Shown here in pieces: positions 30,959 to 40,526 of a stretch of 64,000 bases of DNA. The stretch is taken from positions 2,565,001-2,629,000 of the forward strand of contig OY282354.1 in NCBI GenBank assembly GCA_958295485.1, in the 5' to 3' direction. The position numbers and the translations under genes are program-made. The stretch comes from an uncultured Gammaproteobacteria bacterium (GTDB lineage: Bacteria; Pseudomonadota; Gammaproteobacteria; Eutrophobiales; Eutrophobiaceae). The notes under the pieces are model-generated. The model ran no database searches. It saw only the letters and a program-made list of their open reading frames with translations, and had not been told where the DNA came from. Position 1 is the first letter of the stretch. Each line of letters starts with the position of its first letter.

Positions 30959-31791
30959 AACCATTTTTAAAGTGGCCCGGGGGGAAATACCGGCTCCTCT
31001 CAAGAATCCGAAAAGCCCTGCATCATCCCGGAAAGCGGTTAATCGAGCCGTTTCTGGGCTCAGGCGCGGTGTTCCTCAATACGGATTACGATTCATACCT
31101 GCTTGCTGACGCCAATCCTGACCTGATCGAATTATACCGGCAACTGATCGATGAAGGGCCGTCTTTTATTAAATACTGTCGCGGCTTTTTTATCCAAAAA
31201 AATAATCATAAGGAAAGATATTATGCCTATCGCGATGAATTTAACGGAACGTCTAACAAGCGGAGAAAATCAGCGCTCTTTTTGTACCTGAACCGACATG
31301 GCTATAACGGCTTGTGTCGATACAACAGCAAAGGGACGTTCAATACGCCGTTTGGCCGCTACAGCAAACCCTACTTCCCGGAAAAAGAGATGCTGTCTTT
31401 TATCCAACGCGCAAAAAACGCCACTTTATTACATGCCGGTTTCGATGTGAGTATGGCAAAGGCGCAGGCGGGCGACATGGTTTATTGTGACCCGCCGTAC
31501 GCGCCCCTGTCGGATACCGCCTGCTTTACGGATTATCATGCAGGTGGATTTAACCAGGATGACCAGGAGCTGCTGGCAAATATCGCGAGCAAATTGGCCC
31601 ATAATCAAGTCCGGGTAGTCATATCAAACCAGGACACCAAACAAATTCGGGAGTTATATGCCAAAGCGAAGGCTAAAATTTCCAGGTTCAAAGTAAGGAG
31701 GCACATCAGCTGTGACGGCAACAACCGCCGGGAAGCAGGTGAACTGCTCGCCGTATTCAACCCCCGTCAGGTCGATAGTTCTTCGTGGTGA
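30955..31791 (+). CDS. dam: DNA adenine methylase (Dam, GATC-type), apparent ATA start
   Basis: From 30955 the frame reads IKPFLKWPGGKYRLLSRI, then RLIEPFLGSGAVFLNTD (AdoMet-binding motif I), LADANPDLIELY, and the catalytic motif IV DPPYAPLS, so the full Dam N-terminus is encoded upstream of the first GTG (31069). No ATG, GTG or TTG occurs in this frame between the upstream stop (about 30877) and 31069. The likeliest start is ATA 30955, which overlaps the bolA stop as ATAA; a former ATGA would explain both. The product has about 278 residues and methylates adenine in GATC, in mismatch repair and replication timing. Its last residues (SSSW-stop) are read from the antisense of a fragment of the adjacent small-gene array. 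Confidence 0.85.
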   Translation: MKPFLKWPGGKYRLLSRIRKALHHPGKRLIEPFLGSGAVFLNTDYDSYLLADANPDLIELYRQLIDEGPSFIKYCRGFFIQKNNHKERYYAYRDEFNGTSNKRRKSALFLYLNRHGYNGLCRYNSKGTFNTPFGRYSKPYFPEKEMLSFIQRAKNATLLHAGFDVSMAKAQAGDMVYCDPPYAPLSDTACFTDYHAGGFNQDDQELLANIASKLAHNQVRVVISNQDTKQIRELYAKAKAKISRFKVRRHISCDGNNRREAGELLAVFNPRQVDSSSW

Positions 31792-31802
31792 ACGTCATTC
31801 AC
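31767..31802 (-). pseudogene. Fourth, truncated copy of the small tandem gene
   Basis: GTG at 31802, overlapping the stop of the preceding array member, starts VNDVHHEE, the N-terminus of the three intact copies (MNDVHHEKPDW), then diverges (LST) and stops at 31767. It lies antisense to the last codons of dam and supplies the dam stop codon. It marks the edge of the duplication array. Confidence 0.65.
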
Positions 31803-32020
31803 AGCATCACCCTTAAAATCAGCGTCAGGGAGACGATCAGGATCGGCGGCATGACAATGATGGCGCCAATCGTAAACCGCAGAAGTTTTTCAATATTGTC
31901 CAATCGCTTGTCAATAGATTGAAATTGATTCTGGATTCCCTTGTGGCGTTCATCACACAACTCTTCGTGATGCTCGAGGGCCTTCTGCCAATCCGGTCTT
32001 TCGTGGTAAACGTCATTCAT
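31799..32020 (-). CDS. Small coiled-coil/single-TM protein, array member 3
   Basis: A 73-residue protein: conserved head MNDVYHERPDWQKALEHHEE with a single Cys (ELCDERHKGIQNQFQS), a short coiled coil (SIDKRLDNIEKLLRF) and one C-terminal transmembrane helix (TIGAIIVMPPILIVSLTLIL). It is the shortest of three tandem paralogues and starts on the stop of member 2 (ATGA overlap). No signal peptide, so the head is likely cytoplasmic and tail-anchored. I do not recognise the family. Confidence 0.75.
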   Translation of the reverse strand: MNDVYHERPDWQKALEHHEELCDERHKGIQNQFQSIDKRLDNIEKLLRFTIGAIIVMPPILIVSLTLILRVML

Positions 32021-32271
32021 GGCATCACCCTTAAAATCAGTGTCAGGGCGGCGGTCAGGAGCAGAGGCATGGCAATGACGGCGCCAAGAGTAAACCGCAG
32101 AAGTTTTTCAATATTGTCAAATCGCTTGTTAATAGACTTGTCAAAAGATTGAATTTGATTTTGGAGAGATTGAAATTGATTTTTGACTCCCTTGTTGCGT
32201 TCATCACACAACTCTTCGTGATGATCGAGGGCCTTCTGCCAATCCGGTTTTTCGTGGTGAACGTCATTCAT
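32017..32271 (-). CDS. Small coiled-coil/single-TM protein, array member 2
   Basis: An 84-residue paralogue: head MNDVHHEKPDWQKALDHHEE, Cys in ELCDERNKGVKNQFQS, a coiled coil 11 residues longer than member 3 (LQNQIQSFDKSINKRFDNIE) and the tail helix LLRFTLGAVIAMPLLLTAAL. Four-base overlaps with both neighbours indicate a translationally coupled operon. The coiled-coil length differs among the members while head and tail are kept, which suggests a spacer or hetero-oligomer function. Function unknown. Confidence 0.75.
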   Translation of the reverse strand: MNDVHHEKPDWQKALDHHEELCDERNKGVKNQFQSLQNQIQSFDKSINKRFDNIEKLLRFTLGAVIAMPLLLTAALTLILRVMP

Positions 32272-32558
32272 GGCATCACCCTTGAAATCAGTGTCAGGGC
32301 GGTGATCAGGAGCGGGGGCATGGCAACGACGGCGCCAAGAGTAAACCGCAGAAGTTTTTCAACACTGTCAAATCGATTGTTAAGAGATTGAATTTGACCT
32401 TGGACAGATTGAATTTGACCTTGGACAGATTGAATTTGATTTTGGAGAGATTGAAATTGATTCTGGATTCCCTTGTAGCGTTCATCACACAACTCTTCGT
32501 GATGTCCGAGGGCCTTCTGCCAATCCGGTTTTTCGTGGTAAATGTCATTCATCATCAA
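32268..32558 (-). CDS. Small coiled-coil/single-TM protein, array member 1 (longest)
   Basis: A 96-residue paralogue, first in the array. The head MNDIYHEKPDWQKALGHHEE (two extra Met codons possible) is followed by a coiled coil extended by an in-frame 7-residue repeat (QNQIQS-VQGQIQS-VQGQIQS-LN, 21-bp units) and the tail helix TLGAVVAMPPLLITALTLIS. AAGGAG upstream of the start is a good ribosome site, so expression of the three genes probably starts here. The heptad spacing of the repeat fits a growing coiled coil. Confidence 0.75.
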   Translation of the reverse strand: MMMNDIYHEKPDWQKALGHHEELCDERYKGIQNQFQSLQNQIQSVQGQIQSVQGQIQSLNNRFDSVEKLLRFTLGAVVAMPPLLITALTLISRVMP

Positions 32559-32641
32559 CTCCTTTTTTGTCGGGTTACGGTTTATGTCCTTATTTTTCAG
32601 CCTTGTTCTTCGGCCTCATTTTTTGACAGGAGCAAGTATAT

Positions 32642-33697
<1,056 letters not shown>

Positions 33698-33899
33698 CTA
33701 ACCGGTTTACCCTGTACCCATACCACATCCTGGTGATGTCGTATCTACCGGTATTGTAAATGATCTCCGGTAGCGTTTATTCATCTTCGCCAGCAATTCA
33801 ACCCGGCTGTCTTCACCCTCTTTCAGACCGGCGTTTTTCTGTTCACGTTCGGAATGCCTTGGCAACCGCTTGTTAGTACTGTCTTTTTATCCCGGACAA

Positions 33900-35051
33900 C
33901 TACAGGATATTGGATTTCTCTTTTACTGACAGCCAACGACCCGTTGCAAATAAAACAAAAAATAAACTTGCCGAAATAAAGACGATGGGAAAACCCTGCG
34001 GGTCCCACAAGTCCATGGCGATGCCGGTGATGGAGGGTCCCGTTAAACTACCCACGCCCCAGAGCACGCCGATGGAGATATTCGCCGTCACCAGCTCCAT
34101 GCCTCGAAATCGCTGGCCGACAAGGGTCAACACAATCGTATATAAACCGGCAAACATGCCACCCCAGATAAACAGCATGACCCAAAGCAATATATCGGCG
34201 TTAATCACATAAGGCAATAACAAAGACCCCAGCAAGGCGCCGACGCCACAGAGTATGAGTATCCAATAACGGTCGAATTTATCCGCGCACCAACCTATCG
34301 GATAAGACAGACACACTCCCCCCAAACCAAGGATCGTCAGCATGGTCGCTGCGCCGGCTTCATCTAATCCGCTACGAATGCCGTACACCGGCAATAATGA
34401 CGCCCCGGCGGTCTCTTTCCAGGCGAACAACAACACGGCAACGACCAGGGTGGGGGCAACAAACATGAATGAGAAGATATTAAACGAGGACTGTTCACGC
34501 ATGGGCAGGTGATACGAACCTGTCCAAAAAAGCGGGATTGCCGATATGGCGATGAACAGCGCTCCGATGAGAAACGGCGTCCAACCTTCGATGCCGGTAA
34601 CGGGAATCACCAGGGGACCCGACGCTACGGTTGCGGCAATCAAGGCATTGTAAAGACCCATCAACCGCCCCCGGTTTGCATCATCGACAATTTCGTTAAT
34701 CCAGGTCTCGCTGGCCACCAGTAAACAGTTGGTCGTGGCGCCCATCACCATGCTCAAGGCAAACCAGGCATAAAGATGATCAAATCGGGGAAACTGCAAG
34801 AGCACACACAGGTCAATTACCAGGCAGGCCACCAGAAAACGTTGCATACCCAATTTTTCAACAAATCTCGGGATAAATAGGGCCGAAAGCAATATTCCGA
34901 TAGCGGGCATAGCCGCATTGAGGCCGATAAAGGTACGGTCGATGCCCCGCGACTCCAGGATAATGGCTAATAAAGGCCGGCTTAATCCTATGGTGAAACC
35001 ATAGATAGCCACACAGGCAAAGATGGCAAACAGCGCTTTATTTACCCGCAT
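33900..35051 (-). CDS. Major facilitator superfamily transporter (YcaD-like)
   Basis: A 383-residue protein with 12 predicted helices. The first half has the loop LESRGIDRTFIGLNAAMPAIG and FVEKLGMQRFLVACLVIDL; the connecting ASETWINEIVDDANRGRLMGLY is typical of the YcaD/YfkF-like MFS branch. The second half has GWCADKFDRYWILILCG. The substrate is not readable from sequence. Position between adenine deaminase and PuuE, all on the minus strand, makes a purine or ureide a reasonable guess. Confidence 0.85.
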   Translation of the reverse strand: MRVNKALFAIFACVAIYGFTIGLSRPLLAIILESRGIDRTFIGLNAAMPAIGILLSALFIPRFVEKLGMQRFLVACLVIDLCVLLQFPRFDHLYAWFALSMVMGATTNCLLVASETWINEIVDDANRGRLMGLYNALIAATVASGPLVIPVTGIEGWTPFLIGALFIAISAIPLFWTGSYHLPMREQSSFNIFSFMFVAPTLVVAVLLFAWKETAGASLLPVYGIRSGLDEAGAATMLTILGLGGVCLSYPIGWCADKFDRYWILILCGVGALLGSLLLPYVINADILLWVMLFIWGGMFAGLYTIVLTLVGQRFRGMELVTANISIGVLWGVGSLTGPSITGIAMDLWDPQGFPIVFISASLFFVLFATGRWLSVKEKSNIL

Positions 35052-35139
35052 GTCTCACCAATGTATGCAATGATCACGATCACTCATTGACAGCAAGGAA
35101 TTTTCCGCTGATGACAAGCGAATTGGTGAGATATGCGGA

Positions 35140-36063
35140 TTAACCAAGGTTTCCTTTGTATGGATGTTTCCGATGCCAGTGCCTGGCGATTTCCACCCGT
35201 CGGCAGACCCAGACATCATCATGTTGTTGTACGTAATCAAGAAACCGCTGCAATGAGGCCGTTCTCCCCGGTTTACCGATGATACGACAGTGTAACCCTA
35301 CCGACATCATCTTGGGTGACGCTTCCCCTTCCCGGTACAGTACGTCAAAGGTATCTTTAAGGTAAGTGAAAAACTGATCGCCGGTGTTGAAGCCCTGGTT
35401 GGTGGCAAAGCGCATGTCATTGGCATCCAGGGTATAAGGCACAACCAAGTGTGGTTTGTCATTCACCACTTCCCAGTAGGGCAGATCATCGGCATAAGAA
35501 TCGGCGTCATAAAGAAAACCACCCTGCTCAACCACCAATCGGCGTGTATTTGGACTGTCACGTCCGGTGTACCAGCCCAATGGCGAACTGCCGGTCAACT
35601 CCGTTATTGTATCCACCGCCAGCTTGATGTGTTCACGCTCGGTCTTTTCATCGATGAACTGATAATTGATCCAGCGCCACCCGTGGCTGGCTATTTCATG
35701 ACCATCTGCCAGCATGGTTTCCACCGCGTCGGGGTGCCGTTGTAATGCCATGGCCACACCGAAGATGGTGACTTTGATATTCCGTTCACGAAAGAGCTTC
35801 AATAAACGCCAGAGTCCGGCGCGACTGCCGTATTCATACAGGGATTCCATGCTCTTGTGCCTTGCCCCTTCGAAGGCCTCGGCGCTGATGATCTCGGAGA
35901 GAAAGGTCTCTGACGCGGCATCGCCGTGCAACACGGAATTTTCCGCGCCTTCCTCATAGTTCAGTACGATTTGCAAGGCCAGGCGGGCATCGTCCGGCCA
36001 TTCGGGATGCGGAGGCTCAGCCCCGTAACCGATTAAATCACGTGGGTAATCCGTGTTGCTCAT
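35140..36063 (-). CDS. puuE: Allantoinase, PuuE type (polysaccharide-deacetylase fold)
   Basis: A 307-residue NodB-fold protein beginning YPRDLIGYGAEPPHPEWP, the PuuE hallmark, with LNYEEGAENSVLHGD, HEIASHGWRWINYQ, GWYTGRDSPNTRRLV and MMSVGLHCRIIGKPGR. PuuE is the cofactor-independent allantoinase that opens allantoin to allantoate. It is transcribed away from allantoicase, from a shared 158-bp divergent region, so the two enzymes that act in sequence are next to each other. Confidence 0.95.
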   Translation of the reverse strand: MSNTDYPRDLIGYGAEPPHPEWPDDARLALQIVLNYEEGAENSVLHGDAASETFLSEIISAEAFEGARHKSMESLYEYGSRAGLWRLLKLFRERNIKVTIFGVAMALQRHPDAVETMLADGHEIASHGWRWINYQFIDEKTEREHIKLAVDTITELTGSSPLGWYTGRDSPNTRRLVVEQGGFLYDADSYADDLPYWEVVNDKPHLVVPYTLDANDMRFATNQGFNTGDQFFTYLKDTFDVLYREGEASPKMMSVGLHCRIIGKPGRTASLQRFLDYVQQHDDVWVCRRVEIARHWHRKHPYKGNLG

Positions 36064-36221
36064 ATTTGTGGGATAATGATTGATTCAGGCCGGATATTAC
36101 AGGCCAGCCGGTGAAAAAACCATGATTTTGCATTCAATCCGGTAGTTCCTGCTAACCATGAAGTATGATCTTGCCCTGTGATTGAATTGAGTACAATATC
36201 TTCCATTGATGGGGAAGACAG

Positions 36222-37241
36222 ATGAATGCCAATGAGCAGCTGCAAGGTCTGAGGCGCGCCTATATCAACCTGGCTAACGAGCGGTTAGGCGCCGAAGCGA
36301 TCTTCTCGACGGACGATTTTTTTGGGCCCATGCAACGCATGTTGAACCCGGCAGAACCGATGTTTATTCCCGATAAATTCGATGAGCACGGCAAGTGGAT
36401 GGACGGTTGGGAATCCCGGCGCAAACGGGGTGGCGGTTATGATTACTGTATCGTGCGCTTAGGCGTGTCCGGCATCATCAAGGCAGTTGACCTGGACACA
36501 CGAGATTTCACCGGGAATTACCCGCCAAACGCCTCATTGGATGCCTGCTATTCGGAGCGAGCGCCGGATGAACAAACCGAATGGAAAGCGCTCATTCCAA
36601 GGTCGGGCCTGCAAGGCGACGCGCATAACTTGTTTGACGTGGATAATACACAAGTATGGAATCACGTCCGGTTGAATATCTACCCTGATGGAGGTATCGC
36701 GCGATTGCGGGTTTACGGCAACGTGTATCGTGATTGGAACCAAGTGGATCATACCCGGATGCTCGACCTCGTCGCCGTAGAAAACGGCGGGCGGGCGCTG
36801 GCCTGCAACGATGAACACTTCGGCGCCATGGGCAACCTCATCATGCCCGGCAAAGGAATCAACATGGGCGACGGCTGGGAAACGCGCCGGCGGCGCGAAC
36901 CCGGCCATGATTGGGTAGTCCTGCAATTAGGTCACGCCGGCAAACTTGACAACGTCATTATCGACACGGCCTTCTTCAAGGGAAACTACCCGGACCGAGT
37001 CAGCATGGATGCCGCCTGTCTACCCGAAATCAATCAAGCCACTCCTTTACCGGAGGACATTCCCTGGCAACCACTCTTAACCGAGCATAACCTGAGCGCC
37101 GACAGCGAACATCGGTTCAAGGCAGAGTTGGAAGACGTCGCGCCGGTCAGCCACGTCAGGATCAACATCCACCCCGATGGAGGACTCAGCCGCATACGTG
37201 TTTTTGGTTATATACACAAGCAAGACTGTCCAGCCGGTTGA
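36222..37241 (+). CDS. alc: Allantoicase
   Basis: A 339-residue protein with two allantoicase repeats: DGWESRRKRGGGYDYCIVRLG with VDLDTRDFTGNYPPNASLDAC, and DGWETRRRREPGHDWVVLQLG with IDTAFFKGNYPDRVSMDAAC; each ends HVRLNIYPDGGIARLRVYG or HVRINIHPDGGLSRIRVFG. It cleaves allantoate to ureidoglycolate and urea. GGGGAAG precedes the ATG. Ureidoglycolate lyase is not in the window, so the pathway continues elsewhere. Confidence 0.97.
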   Translation: MNANEQLQGLRRAYINLANERLGAEAIFSTDDFFGPMQRMLNPAEPMFIPDKFDEHGKWMDGWESRRKRGGGYDYCIVRLGVSGIIKAVDLDTRDFTGNYPPNASLDACYSERAPDEQTEWKALIPRSGLQGDAHNLFDVDNTQVWNHVRLNIYPDGGIARLRVYGNVYRDWNQVDHTRMLDLVAVENGGRALACNDEHFGAMGNLIMPGKGINMGDGWETRRRREPGHDWVVLQLGHAGKLDNVIIDTAFFKGNYPDRVSMDAACLPEINQATPLPEDIPWQPLLTEHNLSADSEHRFKAELEDVAPVSHVRINIHPDGGLSRIRVFGYIHKQDCPAG

Positions 37242-37377
37242 CTTGGAAAAACGTCCCAATCCAGATTACTGCGTCAGGTCAAAAGCGGACATTTCTATTT
37301 TGGGTTGACAGTTTTTGTTGACATTTTATATGACTTGAATTCGCCTGAAAATTGCGGATAAGAGGCATGAACATAAT

Positions 37378-37432
37378 AATCCACAACAGTACCGTGGATT
37401 TTGCATGAAAATCCACGGTACTGTTGTGGATT
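37378..37432. promoter_or_regulatory. Perfect 25-bp-arm inverted repeat upstream of AAA ATPase gene
   Basis: AATCCACAACAGTACCGTGG plus ATTTT (37378-37402) is exactly complementary to 37408-37432, with loop GCATG. It ends 27 bp before the ATPase start codon and would form an uninterrupted 25-bp stem in DNA or in the leader RNA. It has no T tract and so is not a simple terminator. An operator, a cruciform target, or the terminus of a small mobile unit that carries the ATPase gene are all possible. Confidence 0.7.
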
Positions 37433-37459
37433 TTAACGATACGTGCTATCCTTGCTTCC

Positions 37460-38623
37460 ATGGAACTGAAGCGCCATGTCGATTTACCCGGATTGTTGGC
37501 CCGGAAGTCTTTCTTTCTTTTCGGCCCGCGGGGCGTCGGCAAAACTTTTCTGGCCCGCAAGCAACTTGGCGGGGAGGCGATCTTCTTTGACCTGCTGAAC
37601 TCAAACACGTTTATCACGCTCTCCGCCAATCCTTCCGACCTGGAAGACATGGCGCAAGGACAAATCACCGAGCCGGACGGTCACGTCTGGATTGTCATCG
37701 ATGAGATACAGAAACTTCCTGCTTTGTTAGACGAGGCGCACAGACTCATCGAGAATAGACAGTGGCGGTTCCTGCTGACCGGCAGTTCATCGCGCAAACT
37801 CGGACGGCAGGGCGTGAACCTGCTCGCCGGCAGGGCGTGGAACCAGCATCTTTATCCCTTGACCTGGAAAGAAATACCGGATTTTAATTTGATCCGGCAT
37901 CTGCGCTACGGCGGTCTGCCCGCTGTTCATTTGAGTCGGGAGCCTTGGGAGGAATTGCAGGCTTACATGACGAACTACATCACCCAGGAGATCCAACTCG
38001 AAGGTCTGGTCAGAAAAATCCCCCAGTTTTCCAAATTCCTGAGGGCCGCCGCCCTGTCCAACGGGCAGGTACTGAACTTCGACAAACTCGGGCGGGATTA
38101 CGCGCTGCCGCCGAGCACTATTCGCGAGTATTATTTTATATTGCAGGAAACGTTTATCGGCGCAATGTTGGAACCCTGGCATAAATCCAGGAAACGAAAA
38201 GCGGTCAGCGCCGCCAAATTCTATTTCTTCGATACCGGCGTTTTAACCGCCATCAATGGAATCAGAACCCTGGAGAGAGGCTCCGATGCGTTCGGAAACT
38301 GCTTCGAAACCTGGCTTATCAATGAGATCAAGGCTTGCATCAGTTATCAAAGGCTACATCTTCCATTGCATTACTGGCGCACCCGGACGGGATACGAGGT
38401 GGACCTGGTGGTGGGGGATGATGTCGCCATCGAGATCAAGTCAACCCGCAAGGTGTCCCGGGAAGACAGGAAAGGACTCATGGCTTTGCAAGAAGAAGGG
38501 ATTGTCAGAAAGTTTTTCCTTGTGAGCGAAGACAAAACCGCCCTTTTCCAGGACGGCGTTTACTGCCTCCATTGGTCCGATTTTCTGAGAAAGCTCTGGG
38601 CCGGAGAAGTCATTTATCCCTGA
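37460..38623 (+). CDS. AAA-family ATPase with DUF4143 domain
   Basis: ATG 37460 (MELKRHVDLPG) gives 387 residues; a TTG 37424 within the hairpin would add 12. The Walker A motif is FGPRGVGKTFLARK, Walker B HVWIVIDEIQKLP, sensor FLLTGSSSRKL. The C-terminal DUF4143 part has PPSTIREYYFILQETFIGAML, FYFFDTGVLTAI and the nuclease-like motif TGYEVDLVVGDDVAIEIKS (an Asp...Glu-x-Lys arrangement). This family is abundant and patchily spread in bacteria, with no settled function. It is unrelated to its neighbours and seems an independent acquisition behind the large hairpin. Confidence 0.9.
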   Translation: MELKRHVDLPGLLARKSFFLFGPRGVGKTFLARKQLGGEAIFFDLLNSNTFITLSANPSDLEDMAQGQITEPDGHVWIVIDEIQKLPALLDEAHRLIENRQWRFLLTGSSSRKLGRQGVNLLAGRAWNQHLYPLTWKEIPDFNLIRHLRYGGLPAVHLSREPWEELQAYMTNYITQEIQLEGLVRKIPQFSKFLRAAALSNGQVLNFDKLGRDYALPPSTIREYYFILQETFIGAMLEPWHKSRKRKAVSAAKFYFFDTGVLTAINGIRTLERGSDAFGNCFETWLINEIKACISYQRLHLPLHYWRTRTGYEVDLVVGDDVAIEIKSTRKVSREDRKGLMALQEEGIVRKFFLVSEDKTALFQDGVYCLHWSDFLRKLWAGEVIYP

Positions 38624-38752
38624 GCAACCACCAGAATGCGCCACGGATGCGGAGGGAGCTTAACCCGAAACTTATTTTAAACCACTCTATCTCGCTTTAT
38701 ACTTTGGCGCTGAAAGACATCGACAGCCTATATTTCCTAATCTTTGAGTTTC

Positions 38753-39574
38753 ATGACGATAAAAGAAGGCAACCCCAGACAGGACAGTGAGTACCTGAAT
38801 ACCCTCGCCCGAGGCTTGTCCGTGCTGCGTTCATTTACCAAAGAGCAACCGGAAATGACGTTGAGCGAGGTTGCGGCAGCAACAAATTTGAGTCCGGCCG
38901 TAGCCCGGCGTTGTCTCAATACGCTTGTTGAACTGGGTTATGTGGGAAAAAAAGGCAAGCTGTTCCTGTTGACTCCCGAAGTGATGATCTTTGCTTCGGC
39001 GTTCATGGAGTCCATGAACCTGGAAGAAATCGTGCGGCCTCACCTGCAGGAAGTCCGGGACAATACCGGAGACAGCTCTTCTTTGGCAGTGCTTTCGCAT
39101 TTCGACATTCTATACTTGGTTCACGTCTCGACAAATCGCATGATCAGGCTCGCTGCCAGCTTTGGAACACGCTTTCCGGCTTATCCGACGTCTCTGGGTA
39201 GAGTCCTCCTTGCCTATCAGACAGACAAGCGTATCGATGAGTATCTTGCCCAAGTCAAACCTGAGAAACTCACCGACAAAACCGTGACCTCCAAGGCAAA
39301 GCTCCGAAAAATCCTGCTCAAGGGCAGACGCCAAGGCTTCGCGTCTGTTCAGGATGAGTTGGATTACGGCATCGTGTCCGTAGCTGTACCTGTATTCGAC
39401 AACGAAGGTGAGATTCTGGCGGCTATAAATTGTTCAACAGCAACGCCCCGCATTAATCAGGAAAAAATGATCGAGACTCGACTGCCCCGGTTGACTGCGG
39501 CGGCAAAAAAAATTGAACTCGAGTTGCGTCGCTACCCTATCCTCGTACACTCAATCAAGAGCGCCGCCTCATAA
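38753..39574 (+). CDS. IclR-family transcriptional regulator (PcaR/PcaU-like)
   Basis: A 273-residue regulator (ATG 38753; TTG 38744 possible). The N-terminal winged helix is LARGLSVLRSFTKEQPEMTLSEVAAATNLSPAVARRCLNT; the effector-binding domain has LEEIVRPHLQEVRDNTGDSS, RLAASFGTRFPAYPTSLGRVLLA and RRQGFASVQDELDYGIVSVAVPVF. The closest look is to PcaR/PcaU/PobR-type regulators of protocatechuate and other aromatic pathways. It heads the catabolic cluster that follows and is the likely reader of the palindrome at 41403-41444. Confidence 0.93.
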   Translation: MTIKEGNPRQDSEYLNTLARGLSVLRSFTKEQPEMTLSEVAAATNLSPAVARRCLNTLVELGYVGKKGKLFLLTPEVMIFASAFMESMNLEEIVRPHLQEVRDNTGDSSSLAVLSHFDILYLVHVSTNRMIRLAASFGTRFPAYPTSLGRVLLAYQTDKRIDEYLAQVKPEKLTDKTVTSKAKLRKILLKGRRQGFASVQDELDYGIVSVAVPVFDNEGEILAAINCSTATPRINQEKMIETRLPRLTAAAKKIELELRRYPILVHSIKSAAS

Positions 39575-39675
39575 CCCGGAGATTACGCCAGTGGATGCGC
39601 CCTCCTCGACGCCCTGTTCACCAGGAATTTCATCGACCGGATGAAATACTGTTTCCGGCCCAGCCTTGCGTCTCT

Positions 39676-40494
39676 TTATTTATTCTGACAGCCTCTTGCT
39701 TCGTCGACTCCTGTACAGAAGCGTATGACTTGTTCGTTGTATAAGTCCTGCTCAGTCAGGTTGCTCAGATGACCGCTATGTTCGAAAATGAACTCCCTAC
39801 TGTCTGGAATAATTTCAAGCAGCTTTCGCGCATAGGTTCGCCGACTCATGACCTCGTGCGCGCCGGTGAGGACCAGCGTCGGGGCATGGAATTTCGATAG
39901 TCTGCCGATAACGTCCTGTGGAAAAGCGAAGCTTTCAGGCGAGTAGCCCAGTAAATCAGCGCCGGTGTACCTGTTGAGAATTTCGTCGAGCAGGTGTTTG
40001 GCGCCTTCATGCCTGGGGTCCAGCTTCATTATTGGGTGCTCCAGCCAGCGTTCCCGCACTACATCCATTTTTCCGGCACGAGCCAGCTCTGCATATTCCG
40101 CGAAGGGTATACGTTCGGACTCAGGCTCGTTGACTGTCAAACCATCAACCGCCGCGCCATGAAGAACCAGCGAGCGTATACGTTGTGGCTTGGTAACAGC
40201 ATAGCGCAACGCGATCCGCGCGCCCTGAGACATGCCGAGCAGGTGTAGGGTATCGAGAGACAAGGCGCCGGCAATCTTCTCTATATCGTCGAGTTCCAGC
40301 CCAAGATCAGGCGCAGCCTGTGACTGACCGAAGCCCCGTCGGTCGTAGGCAATGACACGGAAGCAATCGCCAAGCCGGGGAATCTGCGGCCTGAACATGG
40401 TATGATCCAGTGTCCAACCGTGCATGAGCAACAGTGGAGAACCTTTACCTTCCTGTTCCACATACAGCCTCCCTCCATCGACGTCGATCCACAT
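39676..40494 (-). CDS. Alpha/beta hydrolase (enol-lactonase-like)
   Basis: A 272-residue alpha/beta hydrolase: oxyanion region LLLMHGWTLDHTMF, nucleophile elbow HLLGMSQGARIALRYA (Ser), acid in PTLVLTGAHEVMS region and catalytic His in FEHSGHLSNL. The length and cap resemble 3-oxoadipate enol-lactonases and related ring-cleavage-product hydrolases, but the substrate is not determined. It follows the citryl-CoA-lyase-like gene on the minus strand (32-bp gap), so both should be transcribed from the divergent promoter at about 41400. Confidence 0.85.
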   Translation of the reverse strand: MWIDVDGGRLYVEQEGKGSPLLLMHGWTLDHTMFRPQIPRLGDCFRVIAYDRRGFGQSQAAPDLGLELDDIEKIAGALSLDTLHLLGMSQGARIALRYAVTKPQRIRSLVLHGAAVDGLTVNEPESERIPFAEYAELARAGKMDVVRERWLEHPIMKLDPRHEGAKHLLDEILNRYTGADLLGYSPESFAFPQDVIGRLSKFHAPTLVLTGAHEVMSRRTYARKLLEIIPDSREFIFEHSGHLSNLTEQDLYNEQVIRFCTGVDEARGCQNK

Positions 40495-40526
40495 TTTTAT
40501 CTAACTATTTAACTGCTTGCCTGGTG

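Noticed and set aside
31069..31791. Shorter Dam starting at GTG 31069
   Set aside because: This start would remove the AdoMet motif IEPFLGSG and the KPFLKWPGGK segment, which are encoded in frame immediately upstream.
36163..36181. Word ATGATCTTGCCCTGT shared with 53835
   Set aside because: A 15-base match without extended similarity; probably chance or the edge of a weak repeat, not enough to call an element.
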